Shown: positions 47,581 to 61,534, counted from the stretch's first letter. The stretch is DNA of 64,000 nucleotides from Hylemonella sp. (GCF_027532185.1 NZ_JAPZSV010000003.1:744001-808000); one strand, 5' to 3'. Numbers and translations: made by a program. Notes: a model not told the origin generated them from the letters alone.

Positions 47581-48435
47581 ATGATCGAACGACGCCCCCT
47601 CCTCGACCTCCTCGCCCACGCCATCCTCATCGGCGGTGTGGCCATCGTGGCTTTCCCGGTCTACCTGACCCTGGTGGCCTCCACCCAGTCCGCCCAGGAG
47701 ATCGCCCAGAGCCGGCCGCTCTCGCTGCTGCCGGGCACGCACTTCTGGGAGACCTATCGCCTAGCCCTGTTCGGCGGCGAAACCAGCATGGGCAGCAAGC
47801 TGCCGGCGGGGGCGCCGATGATGATGGTCAGCCTGATCAGTGCGCTCGTGATCGCCATCGGCAAGATCGTCATCTCGCTGCTGTCGGCCTTTGCCATCGT
47901 CTACTTCCGCTTTCCGGCACGTGGGCTGGTGTTCTGGATGATCTTCATCACGCTGATGCTGCCGGTCGAGGTCCGGATCGGACCCACTTACGAGGTGGTC
48001 TCCAGCCTGGGCATGCTCAACAGCTACGCCGGCCTCACCGTGCCGCTGATTGCTTCGGCCACGGCCACCTTCCTGTTCCGCCAGTTCTTCCTCACGGTGC
48101 CCGACGAGCTCGTGGAGGCCGCTCGCGTGGACGGTGCCGGCCCCATGCGCTTCTTCAAGGACGTGCTGCTGCCCATGTCGGCCACCTCGATCGCGGCGCT
48201 GTTCGTCATCCAGTTCATCTACGGCTGGAACCAGTACCTCTGGCCGCTGCTGGTGACCACCAACGAATCCATGTACCCGATCGTGCTGGGTATCAAGCGC
48301 CTGATCGCCGGCGAGGCCTATACCGAGTGGAACGTGGTCATGGCCACGGCCATGCTCGCCATGATTCCGCCGGCGCTGGTCGTCATCCTCATGCAGAAAT
48401 GGTTCGTCAAGGGCCTGGTCGACACCGAGAAATAA
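47581..48435 (+). CDS. ugpE: sn-Glycerol-3-phosphate ABC transporter permease UgpE
   Basis: A 284-residue second permease, with hydrophobic helices (LLAHAILIGGVAIVAFPVYL, LISALVIAIGKIVISLLSAF) and the EAA loop LVEAARVDGAGPMRFFKDVLLP. It ends with VILMQKWFVKGLVDTEK, the typical tail of the subfamily. 10 bases after ugpA and 12 before ugpC, so one transcript. Confidence 0.94.
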   Translation: MIERRPLLDLLAHAILIGGVAIVAFPVYLTLVASTQSAQEIAQSRPLSLLPGTHFWETYRLALFGGETSMGSKLPAGAPMMMVSLISALVIAIGKIVISLLSAFAIVYFRFPARGLVFWMIFITLMLPVEVRIGPTYEVVSSLGMLNSYAGLTVPLIASATATFLFRQFFLTVPDELVEAARVDGAGPMRFFKDVLLPMSATSIAALFVIQFIYGWNQYLWPLLVTTNESMYPIVLGIKRLIAGEAYTEWNVVMATAMLAMIPPALVVILMQKWFVKGLVDTEK

Positions 48436-48447
48436 AGAGCAGAAGTT

Positions 48448-49463
<1,016 letters not shown>

Positions 49464-49467
<4 letters not shown>

Positions 49468-50210
49468 GCAAGCACACAACCGCCTGGCCCTACCCGCGCT
49501 GGGTCGCGCACCGCGGTGCCGGCAAGCTAGCCCCCGAAAACACGCTGTCCGCCTTTCGCCTGGGCGCGGCTCACGGCTACCGCATGTACGAATGCGATGT
49601 GAAGCTCAGCGCCGACGGTGTGCCCTTTCTGCTGCACGATGCCACGCTGGAGCGCACGAGCAGCGGCCGCGGTATTGCTGGGGAACAGACCTGGCACGCA
49701 CTCTCGCAACTCGACGCCGGCAGCTGGCACAGCCGCGCCTATGCGGGCGAACCCCTGCCCACGCTGCAGGCCATCGCGGCACACTGCCTGCGCAACCAGC
49801 ATCTGCTCAACATCGAAATCAAGCCCACGCCGGGCACCGAACGCCACACGGGCGAAGTCGTGGCCCGCAGCGCGGCGCAGCTCTGGGCCGGTGCGGACGT
49901 GCCGCCGCTGCTGACCTCCTTCCAGCCGGATGCGCTTGAGGGTGCACGCAGCACAGCACCCGAGCTGCCGCGTGGTCTGCTGCTGGACACGCTGTGGAAC
50001 GGCTGGCTGCAGAAGGCGCAGGACCTGGCGTGCGTGGCCGTGGTCTGCAACCACGCGCTATGGGATACCAGCACCGTGGCGCAGGCGCGCGGCGCCGGTC
50101 TGCGCTGCCTGTGCTACACCGTCAACGACGAGTGGGCCGCCGAGCGCCTGCTGGCCCTGGGCATCGACGGCATCATCACCGACCGCGTTGACCTGTTCAG
50201 CCCGGCCTGA
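49464..50210 (+). CDS. ugpQ: Glycerophosphodiester phosphodiesterase UgpQ
   Basis: Cytoplasmic enzyme that cuts imported glycerophosphodiesters to glycerol-3-phosphate and an alcohol. The 248-residue protein has [18 protein letters not shown] with the catalytic His and metal Glu, [24 protein letters not shown] and a C-terminal [16 protein letters not shown] start in the GTGA overlap with ugpC. It is the last gene of the ugp operon; no terminator is obvious in the 89 bases before the next gene. Confidence 0.94.
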
Positions 50211-50299
50211 GCCAGGTCAACGGCCGGCCCGCGCGCCGCGTTGTCTGGACTGGGCCGGTGCGCTCGCCGCACCGTGCCCGCCAACCACAGGAGTTCCTC

Positions 50300-50842
50300 A
50301 TGAAAAAAGCCCTCCTCACCCTCGCGCTGTGCGCAGCCAGTGCCGGCCCCGCACTGGCCCAGCACTGGTACGGCGCCGTCGACATCGGCACGCTGAACAT
50401 GCGCAACACCATCTACGCCGACCCGGGCTCGGTCACGGTCTCGGGGGGCTACCGCTTCAGCCCCAACCTGGGTGCGGAAGCCGGCGTGACCGCCATCGGT
50501 GACACGACCTTCGTCAACAACAACGGCAGCCGCACCGCACGCCAGGGCGACATGCGCTTCCTCGCAGTCGGCTTCCTGCCGATCAACCCCAACTTCGAGT
50601 TCTTCGGCAAGGCCGGCCTGGGCCTGCACACAGCACGCGTGCGCGGCAGCGGTGCCTACGACGGCACCACGGGCCCGCACACCACCACCAACGTGATCGT
50701 GGGCGCGGGCATCCAGCTCAACTTCAACCAGCGCTTCGGCATGCGCATCCAGTACGAGCACCTGGGCAAAGCCAAGTCCAGCGAGAACGACTCGGGCGCG
50801 GACATCAGCCGCGTCTCGGTCGGTGGTGTGCTCAACTTTTGA
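50300..50842 (+). CDS. Outer-membrane beta-barrel protein, copy 1
   Basis: A 180-residue secreted protein with signal peptide KKALLTLALCAASAGPALA, then alternating strands of a small beta barrel (HWYGAVDIGTLNM, VTVSGGYRFSPNLGAEAGVT, FGKAGLGLHTA) ending ISRVSVGGVLNF with the C-terminal Phe used by the Bam machinery. OmpA/OmpW-like fold; function unknown. Clearly a paralogue of the next gene (shared YGAVDxGT, SGGYR, FGKAG, QYExLG). AGGAG lies just before the ATG. A strong terminator follows. Confidence 0.82.
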   Translation: MKKALLTLALCAASAGPALAQHWYGAVDIGTLNMRNTIYADPGSVTVSGGYRFSPNLGAEAGVTAIGDTTFVNNNGSRTARQGDMRFLAVGFLPINPNFEFFGKAGLGLHTARVRGSGAYDGTTGPHTTTNVIVGAGIQLNFNQRFGMRIQYEHLGKAKSSENDSGADISRVSVGGVLNF

Positions 50843-50861
50843 TAGCACGCCATGCACATCG

Positions 50862-50887
50862 AGGCCGGGCTCTGCCCGGCCTTTTTC
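50862..50887 (+). terminator. Rho-independent terminator between the two barrel genes
   Basis: AGGCCGGGC-TCT-GCCCGGCCT, a perfect 9-pair stem, followed by TTTTCTTT. It ends the first barrel gene's transcript, so the second has its own promoter. Confidence 0.88.
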
Positions 50888-51007
50888 TTTATGCCCGCAG
50901 GGTCTGGGGGCATCACATTTGCTTACATCGCTCGGGGTTCAGGGCAGGACAATGCGGCCCGCGTTGCACCAGCGGCAACGTGTTCTTCAACAACGACAAG
51001 GAATGCC

Positions 51008-51526
51008 ATGAAAAAACTGCTACCCGCACTCCTGCTCTGCGGCGCCGTGCTGAGCCCCGCCGCGGCCCAAAGCTCGCGCTACTACGGCGCGGTCGATGTC
51101 GGCACCGTCGACTACAGCGGCCCTGGTAGCTACTCCAGCCCGGGCGCCCTCACCATCTCGGGCGGCTACCGCTACCGCGAGAACCTGGACTTCGAGGCCG
51201 GCATCACCCTCGTGGGCAACGCCAACGCCGACATTCCTGGCCGTGGCCGGGTCGATCTCAGTGAGCACATCGTGCACGCCGTGGCCATCGGCAAGGTACC
51301 GCTGAACCAGCAGGTGGCACTCTTCGGCAAGGCCGGCGTGGGCGTGCACGACGGCGAGATCAATGGCCTGCCCGACGACCTGATCTACGGTTTCGGCATA
51401 CAAGTGCGTCTGGATCGCGAGTTCACGTTGCGCGCCCAGTATGAAAGCCTGGGCCGCACGCAGCTGCCGGGCAACCAGACCGCAGACATGGACCGTCTGT
51501 CGATCGGTCTGGCCTACAACTTCTGA
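51008..51526 (+). CDS. Outer-membrane beta-barrel protein, copy 2
   Basis: A 172-residue paralogue of the preceding barrel: signal peptide LLPALLLCGAVLSPAAA, then YYGAVDVGTVDY, ALTISGGYRYRENLDFEAGI, VALFGKAGVGVHDGE and a terminal MDRLSIGLAYNF. The spacing of strands is the same as in copy 1, but loops differ. The 121 bases upstream after the terminator hold no clear promoter by eye. The stop codon directly abuts the convergent membrane-protein gene (TGATCA). Confidence 0.82.
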   Translation: MKKLLPALLLCGAVLSPAAAQSSRYYGAVDVGTVDYSGPGSYSSPGALTISGGYRYRENLDFEAGITLVGNANADIPGRGRVDLSEHIVHAVAIGKVPLNQQVALFGKAGVGVHDGEINGLPDDLIYGFGIQVRLDREFTLRAQYESLGRTQLPGNQTADMDRLSIGLAYNF

Positions 51527-51805
51527 TCAGCGCCGCCAGCCGCGGACCAGCAGCCACTGGCTGCTGGCCGTGGCCAGCACGAGCAGGGCATAGCCCATCA
51601 TCTTGCCGTCGCGCCCCAGCCACCAGAGGGCGAGCCCCAGCGCAGCGACACCGACCACGAAATTCACGAGCATCTGCCCCCACCAGGGCAGCAGTGCGGC
51701 CTTCGGCCTGAGGAGAAGACGGCCCAGCACAGGCAGAAGCAGCGCCAGCCCCAAGGCCGGCGCGGCGAAGTTGAACAGGTGGAACAGGATGTCGTGCAGG
51801 TTCAT
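51527..51805 (-). CDS. Small membrane protein of unknown function
   Basis: A 92-residue protein with three hydrophobic segments ([43 protein letters not shown] and [19 protein letters not shown], given in part). I do not recognise the family. The ATG at 51805 (MNLHD) is preferred; a start 15 codons upstream would run close to the hemA promoter. It is divergent from hemA and tail-to-tail with the second barrel gene. Confidence 0.6.
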   Translation of the reverse strand: MNLHDILFHLFNFAAPALGLALLLPVLGRLLLRPKAALLPWWGQMLVNFVVGVAALGLALWWLGRDGKMMGYALLVLATASSQWLLVRGWRR

Positions 51806-51854
51806 GCCATGGGCTGCCAGAAACCCCGGGATCGGAGCTGGCAGCGGCAAATTT

Positions 51855-51860
51855 TATAAT
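51855..51860 (+). promoter_or_regulatory. Consensus -10 box of hemA
   Basis: A perfect TATAAT ends 7 bases before the hemA ATG (51868). Given the usual 6-8 bases from -10 to transcription start, the mRNA should begin at or next to the A of the ATG. No Shine-Dalgarno sequence and no good -35 box are visible. Confidence 0.6.
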
Positions 51861-51867
51861 GCGGGCC

Positions 51868-53127
51868 ATGGCAGTCTGGGCTTTGGGCATCAATCACACG
51901 ACCGCACCGCTCGATCTGCGCGGTCGGTTTGCCTTTGCGCTCGAACAGCTCCCCCCCACGCTGGAGGGTCTGCGCGGCGCGCTTTCACGCGCGCCCGAGG
52001 CCGCCATCCTCTCCACCTGCAACCGTACCGAGATCTATTGCGCCAGCGAACAGCTGGAGATCGCCCCCACGCTGCAGTGGCTGGCGCGTAGCGGCGGCGT
52101 CAGCGCTGAAGAGCTGCGCACCCACACCTACACACTCGAAGGCGGCCAAGCCGCGCGCCACGCCTTTCGTGTGGCCAGCGGGCTTGACTCCATGGTGCTC
52201 GGTGAACCGCAGATCCTGGGCCAGATGAAGGACGCCGTGCGCGTGGCCGAAGAGGCCGGCGCCCTGGGCACCACGCTCAACCAGCTGTTCCAGCGCAGCT
52301 TTGCCGTGGCCAAGGAAGTGCGCAGCTCCACCGAGATCGGCGCGCATTCCATCAGCATGGCCGCTGCGGCCGTGCGCCTGGCCGGCCATCTGTTCGAAGA
52401 CCTGCGCCAGGTGCGCATCCTCTTCGTCGGTGCCGGCGAGATGATCGAGCTGGCCGCCACCCACTTCGCTGCCAAGACGCCGAAGTCCATGGTCATCGCC
52501 AACCGCACGCTGGACCGCGGCGAGAAGCTCGCCAGCCGCTTCGGCGCGGAGACCATGCGCCTGGCCGAGCTGCCCGAGCGCCTGCATGAGTTCGACGCCG
52601 TCATCAGCTGCACCGCCAGCACCCTGCCGCTGATCGGCCTGGGCGCGGTGGAGCGCGCCCTCAAGCAGCGCAAGCACCGCCCCATGTTCATGGTGGATCT
52701 GGCCGTGCCGCGCGACATCGAACCCGAGGTCAAGCACCTGGGCGATGTCTACCTCTACACCGTGGACGACCTGGCCGCCGTGGTGCAGACCGGCCAGGCC
52801 AACCGCCAGGCTGCCGTGGCCCAGGCCGAGGTCATCATCGACGCTGGCGTGCAGAGCTTCCTGCACTGGATGGACCAGCGCAGCACCGTGCCGCTGATCC
52901 AGCAGCTCAATGCCCAGGCCGATGAGTGGCGCGCCGCCGAGATCGCCCGCGCGCGCAAGCTGCTCGCCAAGGGTGAGGACGTGGACACGGTGCTCGAAGC
53001 CCTGTCCAAGGGCCTGACGCAGAAGATGCTGCACGGCGCCCTGGCCGAACTGCACACGGGCGATGCCGCCGCACGCGAGCGCGCAGGCGCGGCCATCCAG
53101 CATTTCTTCCTGCGCAAAGAGCGTTAG
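51868..53127 (+). CDS. hemA: Glutamyl-tRNA reductase
   Basis: First enzyme of C5-pathway heme synthesis: reduces glutamyl-tRNA to glutamate-1-semialdehyde. The 419-residue enzyme has the catalytic Cys51 in [22 protein letters not shown], the NADPH loop [12 protein letters not shown] and a C-terminal dimerisation helix. ATG 51868 is chosen over ATG 51859, which lies inside the -10 box. The hemA-prfA-prmC order is the standard proteobacterial one. Confidence 0.96.
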   Translation: MAVWALGINHTTAPLDLRGRFAFALEQLPPTLEGLRGALSRAPEAAILSTCNRTEIYCASEQLEIAPTLQWLARSGGVSAEELRTHTYTLEGGQAARHAFRVASGLDSMVLGEPQILGQMKDAVRVAEEAGALGTTLNQLFQRSFAVAKEVRSSTEIGAHSISMAAAAVRLAGHLFEDLRQVRILFVGAGEMIELAATHFAAKTPKSMVIANRTLDRGEKLASRFGAETMRLAELPERLHEFDAVISCTASTLPLIGLGAVERALKQRKHRPMFMVDLAVPRDIEPEVKHLGDVYLYTVDDLAAVVQTGQANRQAAVAQAEVIIDAGVQSFLHWMDQRSTVPLIQQLNAQADEWRAAEIARARKLLAKGEDVDTVLEALSKGLTQKMLHGALAELHTGDAAARERAGAAIQHFFLRKER

Positions 53128-53199
53128 CGGCGGTCGTCACGCTGCAGTCCTCCCGCGCGCACCGCCGTGCCGTGGGCCGTCCACCCAACGCCTCTTTGT

Positions 53200-54285
53200 A
53201 TGAAACCGTTTCTCCGGCAACAACTCGAACGCTACGCCCAGCGGCTTGACGAGCTGAACTTCCTGCTCTCGCGCGAGGACATCATGGCCGACATGGCCCA
53301 GTTCCTGGTGCTCTCGCGCGAGCACAACGAGGTCACCGCCCTCGCCGGCCGCTACGCGCGCTACCAGCAGCGCGAGGCCGATCTCGCGAGCGCACAGGAG
53401 ATGCAGGCCGACCCCGACATGGCCGAGATGGCGCGCGAGGAGATCGCCGCCGCCACCGCCGAGCTCACGCAGCTGGAGGACGAGCTGCAGCGCATGCTGC
53501 TGCCCAAGGACCCGGACGATGCTCGCCCGGCCTATCTCGAAATCCGCGCCGGTACGGGTGGTGACGAGTCCGCGCTGTTTGCCGGCGACCTGCTGCGCAT
53601 GTACACGCGCTACGCCGCCACGCGCGGCTGGAAGACCGAGCTCATGAGCGAGTCACCCAGCGAACTCGGCGGCTACAAGGAAGTGGTGCTGCGCATCGAG
53701 GGCGACCACGTCTATGGCGATCTGCGCTTCGAATCGGGCGGCCACCGCGTGCAGCGCGTGCCCGCCACCGAAACCCAGGGTCGCATCCACACCAGCGCCT
53801 GCACCGTGGCCGTGTTGCCCGAGCCCGACGAAGCCCAGGCCGTGCAGATCAACCCGGCGGACCTGCGCATCGACACCTTCCGTGCCAGCGGCGCCGGCGG
53901 CCAGCACATCAACAAGACCGACTCGGCCGTGCGCATCACCCACCTGCCCACCGGCATCGTGGCCGAGTGCCAGGACGACCGCAGCCAGCACCGCAACAAG
54001 GCCAAGGCCCTGCAGGTGCTGGCCGCGCGCATCCAGGAGAAAGAGCGCAGCGAGCGCGCCGCCAAGGACGCGGCGATGCGCAAGGGCCTGATCGGCAGCG
54101 GCGACCGCAGCGACCGCATCCGCACCTACAACTTCCCGCAAGGACGCCTGACCGACCACCGCATCAACCTCACGCTCTACAAGCTCGACCGCATCATGGA
54201 AGGCGAGCTCGACGAGGTGGTGGCCGCCCTGCGCCAGGCGCGCGAGGCCGAACAGCTGGCGGAGTTGGAAGTGGGCAACAGCTGA
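53200..54285 (+). CDS. prfA: Peptide chain release factor 1
   Basis: Recognises UAA and UAG stop codons and triggers peptide release. The 361-residue protein has the tripeptide anticodon PAT (188-190, in [12 protein letters not shown]) and the GGQ motif (233-235, in [14 protein letters not shown]). The N-terminal helical domain is complete. The start MKPFLRQQL is set by the family; codons further upstream read through the hemA spacer. The 81 bases before prmC hold no hairpin. Confidence 0.96.
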   Translation: MKPFLRQQLERYAQRLDELNFLLSREDIMADMAQFLVLSREHNEVTALAGRYARYQQREADLASAQEMQADPDMAEMAREEIAAATAELTQLEDELQRMLLPKDPDDARPAYLEIRAGTGGDESALFAGDLLRMYTRYAATRGWKTELMSESPSELGGYKEVVLRIEGDHVYGDLRFESGGHRVQRVPATETQGRIHTSACTVAVLPEPDEAQAVQINPADLRIDTFRASGAGGQHINKTDSAVRITHLPTGIVAECQDDRSQHRNKAKALQVLAARIQEKERSERAAKDAAMRKGLIGSGDRSDRIRTYNFPQGRLTDHRINLTLYKLDRIMEGELDEVVAALRQAREAEQLAELEVGNS

Positions 54286-54366
54286 GCGCCTGAATCCCCC
54301 GGAAATAGGCCGGCGCCCTAGAATGCAGCTACATTTTCAGTAGCACACCACGTCGTCGGGACCCTC

Positions 54367-55188
54367 ATGCAGATCCAGCAAGCCCTGAACGCGGCCTGCT
54401 CCGCCCTCGGGCTGGAGCGGCTGGACGCGCAATTGCTGCTGCTGCATGCCCTGGGCCGGCCGCAGAACGACCGCGCCTGGCTGCTGGCCCATGACAGCGA
54501 CGCGCTCGACGCCGATGCGGAGATGCGCTACATCAACCTCACGCGTCGCCGTGCCGCCGGCACACCGCTGGCCTACCTCACCGGCCAGCGCGAGTTCTAT
54601 GGCCTGACCCTGCACGTCGACGCGCGCGTGCTCGACCCGCGGCCCGACACCGAAACCCTGGTCGACTGGGCACTTGAACACCTGCCGCCGCAGGGCTCGG
54701 TGCTGGACCTGGGCACGGGCAGTGGCGCCATCGCGATCGCGCTCAAGAGCCAGCGCCCTGAAGCGCTCGTGGGTGCGGTGGACGCCAGCGCCGAAGCCCT
54801 GGCCGTGGCCCGCGCCAATGCCGAACGCCTGCACCTGCCCGTGCACTTCCTGCAAGGCCACTGGCTCAGCGGCGTGCGCGGCCCCTTCGACCTCATCGTC
54901 TCCAACCCGCCCTACATCGCCGAAGACGATCCGCACCTGGACCACCTGGGCCACGAACCACGCATGGCGCTGAGCTCGGGCGCCGACGGCCTGGACGCGA
55001 TCCGCACCATCATCGCCGAGGCCCCAGCCCATCTGCAGCCCGGCGGCTGGCTGCTGCTCGAACACGGCTGGCAACAGGCCGAAGCCGTGCGCGCCCTGCT
55101 CACGCAGGCCGGCTTTGTGCAGGTGCAATCGCGCCACGACCTCGCGGGCATCGAGCGCTGCAGCGGCGGCCAGTGGCCGGGCGGCTGA
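54367..55188 (+). CDS. prmC: Release-factor glutamine methyltransferase PrmC
   Basis: Methylates the GGQ glutamine of RF1 and RF2, the product of the gene just upstream. The 273-residue enzyme has the SAM loop LDLGTGSGAIAIAL (113-126) and the catalytic NPPY (180-183, in LIVSNPPYIAED). Its N-terminal RF-binding helical domain is short but present (LAYLTGQREFYGL). It ends 9 bases from the convergent dnaE2 stop. Confidence 0.96.
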   Translation: MQIQQALNAACSALGLERLDAQLLLLHALGRPQNDRAWLLAHDSDALDADAEMRYINLTRRRAAGTPLAYLTGQREFYGLTLHVDARVLDPRPDTETLVDWALEHLPPQGSVLDLGTGSGAIAIALKSQRPEALVGAVDASAEALAVARANAERLHLPVHFLQGHWLSGVRGPFDLIVSNPPYIAEDDPHLDHLGHEPRMALSSGADGLDAIRTIIAEAPAHLQPGGWLLLEHGWQQAEAVRALLTQAGFVQVQSRHDLAGIERCSGGQWPGG

Positions 55189-55197
55189 GGCCCATCC

Positions 55198-58378
<3,181 letters not shown>

Positions 58379-58386
<8 letters not shown>

Positions 58387-59764
58387 AAGCCCCCTGCAGA
58401 AACCACGCCGGCTCGCCCGCGCTGCGGCGCCGGTAGACCCACAGCAGGCCCGCGTGCGGGCTCTGAGCCACGTAGTAGTCGCGCAGGGCCAGTTCCTCGC
58501 CTTCTGCTTCCGCACTCGATAACAGGCTCCACCAGCCGGCCTCCAGCCGCTCGGGGCCGGCGAGCAGGGTGAGTGCCCCCTGGTAGATGGGGCGCTCGCC
58601 TTGCACGGCCAGGCGCAGCGGTTCGCGCAGCAGCCAGGGTGGGTGCAGGCGCAGGTGGGATGGCAGCTTCGGCTTGCTCTTGCGCGGGCTCACAGGCGCC
58701 GTGGCCGCGGGCAACCAGCGTTGCATGTGCTGCGGGCGGTGGTCGGCGATCAATTGCCCGCGCAGCACTCGCTCCGCGCCTAAGCGCACGGAGACGCGCT
58801 CGATGAACTGCTGCAGGGTTTCGCCCTCGCGCCGTTCTTCCGGCAGCAGGCTGATGGACTGCGTGGCGAGCGCTTCCGTCTGCGGCGCTTCAAGGCGGAT
58901 GGCCACCACAGGGGCGGACAGCGTGGTGCGCGCGAGGTGCTCGCCCAGCAGGCGCGTGAGATGTGCCATGTCGCGCGTGGCTTCGGCGGTGCGGATGTGC
59001 AGGCTGCCGTTGCAGGCATCGCCGCGGCGCACGAGGTCGTGTTCCCAGTGCAGCGTCAACGCCACCACGCCGCGCTGGCGTGCTAGTAGCCAGGCCCCGA
59101 GTTGCACGAGCAGGCGACGCGCGCCGAAGAGCAGGCCCTCGGCCACCTCGATGCGGCCCATGAATTCCAGCCGGGCGCTGAAGGTTTCGGGCAGTGCGAT
59201 CCATTCAAACGCATCGGGGCGTTGGCCGTAGGCACGGTCCAGCGCCTCCAGCAGCGCGGCGCCGAAGCGGCGCGACACGCCACCGCGCGGCAAGGCGCGC
59301 ACCTGCCCCAGCCTGCGGCAACCCAGGCGCTGCAGTGTAGGGGCATGCACGTGCGTGACGCTGAGCGCGGCGATGGACAGAGCATCGAGCGTGCGCTGCA
59401 GGGCGGCAAGGGTGCAGGATTTCGCGGGGATGGGTTCCGCATGAGCTTCATCTTCCGCCGCCGCCTCTTTCACAGGTAGCGTGCGCAGCAGCGCGAGAGC
59501 GGCCAGCGCGGTGGGCGCTACCGCGAGGGCGCTGGCGCCCTGCTGTGTCGCCTCGCTACGCACACGCTGCAGCAGCGCGCGCTGGCCACCGAAGAGGCGC
59601 AGGCTGTCCTGCACCTCCAGCAGCACCGCCTCTTCCACCATGCAGACCCGGGGACTGAACTGCAGGGCCCACCAGGCGAGGGCCAGCTGTTCAGGCGCGG
59701 GGTCGGCGGCATCATGCGGCGGTGAGCTGGCGGATGCGGGCGCGCGCAGGGCGATCCACAGCAT
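58379..59764 (-). CDS. imuB: ImuB, catalytically dead Y-family polymerase subunit
   Basis: ImuB bridges DnaE2 to the beta clamp. The 461-residue protein starts MLWIALRAP and passes straight into LALAWWALQFSPRVCMVEEAVLLEVQDSLRLFGG (in segments), so the usual N-terminal palm segment is very short and the first catalytic Asp is absent. The VLLEVQDSLRLFGG site also lacks the second carboxylate pair of active Y-family enzymes. A clamp-binding Q-rich motif is expected near QTEALATQSISLLP. It overlaps imuA by 53 bases and dnaE2 by 8. Confidence 0.9.
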
Positions 59765-60452
59765 GATCGGTTTCCGTTGTGCGACGGCGCACGGGCTTGA
59801 GTGCGGCCAGCACGGGCAGCGGGGCATCGAGCGCCAGCGGCTGATCGCGCGGCGGGCCGCGGCGCTTGAGCAGCTGCAGCGCGAGCTGCGTACCCTCGCC
59901 GCACTGGACGGCCAGGCGCAGTGGTGCAGGCGAGGATTCGCGCTGCGCATCCAGCGGGCGCATGGCAAACACCAGCGCCTGGGACGTGTTGCCGCTGAGC
60001 TGCAGGCGGCGCAGCTGTTCGCTGCGCACCTGCGGCAGCCAGGCCAGCAGCGCGCCGATGTCCTTGCAGCGCAGCGCCTGCTCTGCGGCCCAGAGGCGCT
60101 CGGCCGGGGTGCGGGCCTCGATGCGCAGCACGCGATCGGGGGCGATGCCGAGGGCCGCGAGCACGGGCAGGTGCGGCAGATGCGGCGCGCCCACGAGCAC
60201 CAGTGGGCCGCGCTGGGCGGCGGCCTGCAGCGCGGGCAGCAGCAGGCGCCATTCGTGTTGGCCGCTTTGGGCTTGCAGGATTTCTGTCAATTGGCCCAAG
60301 GGCCAGCCGCCGCCGGGCAGCTCGGCGTCGAGCGCGGCGTGGCCGCTGGGCAGCACGGCCTGCGGCGTGCGGGCCAGCTGGTCGGCGCGCCAGACGCCCG
60401 CGAGTTCATCCGGGGACGGCGGGGCCTGGAGGGAGCGCAGCACGGCAGCCAT
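59712..60452 (-). CDS. imuA: ImuA, RecA/SulA-like mutasome component
   Basis: A 246-residue RecA-fold protein of the ImuABC mutasome. The landmark is VLPSGHAALDAELPGGGWPLGQLTEIL in segments, where RecA has its core; the Walker A is degenerate (AQSGQHEW), so ATP turnover is doubtful. It lies 9 bases after cho and its end overlaps the imuB start by 53 bases, forming a tight cassette. Confidence 0.88.
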   Translation of the reverse strand: MAAVLRSLQAPPSPDELAGVWRADQLARTPQAVLPSGHAALDAELPGGGWPLGQLTEILQAQSGQHEWRLLLPALQAAAQRGPLVLVGAPHLPHLPVLAALGIAPDRVLRIEARTPAERLWAAEQALRCKDIGALLAWLPQVRSEQLRRLQLSGNTSQALVFAMRPLDAQRESSPAPLRLAVQCGEGTQLALQLLKRRGPPRDQPLALDAPLPVLAALKPVRRRTTETDHAVDRPARARIRQLTAA

Positions 60453-60461
60453 AGCACGCCT

Positions 60462-61328
60462 TCACAGCGGCAGCAGCTCGGCCGTGCCCGAGAGCAGCGG
60501 GCGGCAGAGGATCTTGTAGCCGTCGGCATCGAAGCCGGCGGCGGGCTGGTCCAGCGCGCGCGCCTGGGCCAGGGTGTCGGCACTGCCCAGGTAGCACCAG
60601 TTGCGGATGACGTGGATCTGCGCCAGGCCTTCCTCATCACGCTCACGCAGGCCGATGGCGCCGGCATGCGGCCAGCAGGCCACGCGCAGGGTTTCAAGCG
60701 CTTCGATCAGGCGCTGCTGGTGTGCGGCCAGGGTTTCGTCGCCACGGCACACACCCGCGCACTGGTGCAGCGAGGCGCGGAAGCAGCCGCGCCCCGGGGC
60801 GAGCTTTTCCAGGCCGAGGGCGCCGTAGCAGAGCTTGTGCAGGTCGGCCAGGTGGCGCAGGCCGTCGAGCGCGGCGTGGCGGCTGCTGTAGAGGCCGAAG
60901 AGGTCGGGCGTGGTGGCGAAGTTGTGGGTACGCGCGTCCACCACCTCGGGGCGACCCGCCTCACCCAGACGCAGGGCACAGAGCTGGCGGCTGCGGCGCA
61001 GCTTCTGGTTGTAGAGCGGTTGCTGCTGCTTGATGAGGCTGGCTTCGAGCAGCAGCGCGCCCACCTCGCCCGCGGTGCGCTGGTGGGTGATACGGCGGGT
61101 CTGGCGCAGCATGCGCGCCTCGTCGGGGTTGCGCAGGTGCGAGAGCACGCGCGCGCGCAGGTTCACGCTCTTGCCGATGTAGAGCGGCAGCTGGTCCGTG
61201 GGCTCACCGTGGAAGGTGTAGACGCCGGGCAGGGGCGGCAAGGCCTCCACGCTCTCGCGCAGATGCTCGGGGTATTCATAGATGCGGGCCTCGTCGAATT
61301 CGGGGCGGCGGCGGGCGGGAATGTGCAT
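60462..61328 (-). CDS. cho: Excinuclease Cho (UvrC homologue)
   Basis: Cho makes the 3' incision in nucleotide excision repair, further from the lesion than UvrC. The 288-residue protein is only the GIY-YIG half: LPPLPGVYTFHGEPTDQLPLYIGKSVNLRARV in segments, with the catalytic Arg and Glu (EASLIKQQQPLYN) present, plus the cysteine-rich GRGCFRASLHQCAGVCRGDE segment of the family. It lacks the UvrB-binding and endonuclease V parts of UvrC. A LexA-type operator lies 68 bases upstream. It heads the cho-imuA-imuB-dnaE2 run. Confidence 0.92.
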   Translation of the reverse strand: MHIPARRRPEFDEARIYEYPEHLRESVEALPPLPGVYTFHGEPTDQLPLYIGKSVNLRARVLSHLRNPDEARMLRQTRRITHQRTAGEVGALLLEASLIKQQQPLYNQKLRRSRQLCALRLGEAGRPEVVDARTHNFATTPDLFGLYSSRHAALDGLRHLADLHKLCYGALGLEKLAPGRGCFRASLHQCAGVCRGDETLAAHQQRLIEALETLRVACWPHAGAIGLRERDEEGLAQIHVIRNWCYLGSADTLAQARALDQPAAGFDADGYKILCRPLLSGTAELLPL

Positions 61329-61395
61329 GGCAGTGAAGACGGCATCCGGGGCGAGGCACGGCCTGCGCAGCCCGGAAACGCATCTTGCCATAACA

Positions 61396-61411
61396 CTGTT
61401 GATAAAACCAG
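61396..61411 (-). promoter_or_regulatory. LexA (SOS) operator upstream of cho
   Basis: CTGTTGATAAAACCAG matches the CTG-N10-CAG core exactly, with flanking ACTG...CAGT(A) matching the extended SOS box. It lies 68 bases before the cho start, in the 206-base region shared with the divergent bfr gene. It should place cho and the imuABC genes under LexA. A -10-like TGTTAT lies directly next to it on the minus strand. Confidence 0.75.
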
Positions 61412-61534
61412 TAACCCTTGAAAAGCCTTACTGCGTCTGGTTTGCAATCAGATTCCTCAAGACCACGGGCTTGCAAGCTGCTCACTTTGCACGACAATGC
61501 AGGGGTCTGCCACAACAAAGAAAAGGAAGGTCCC

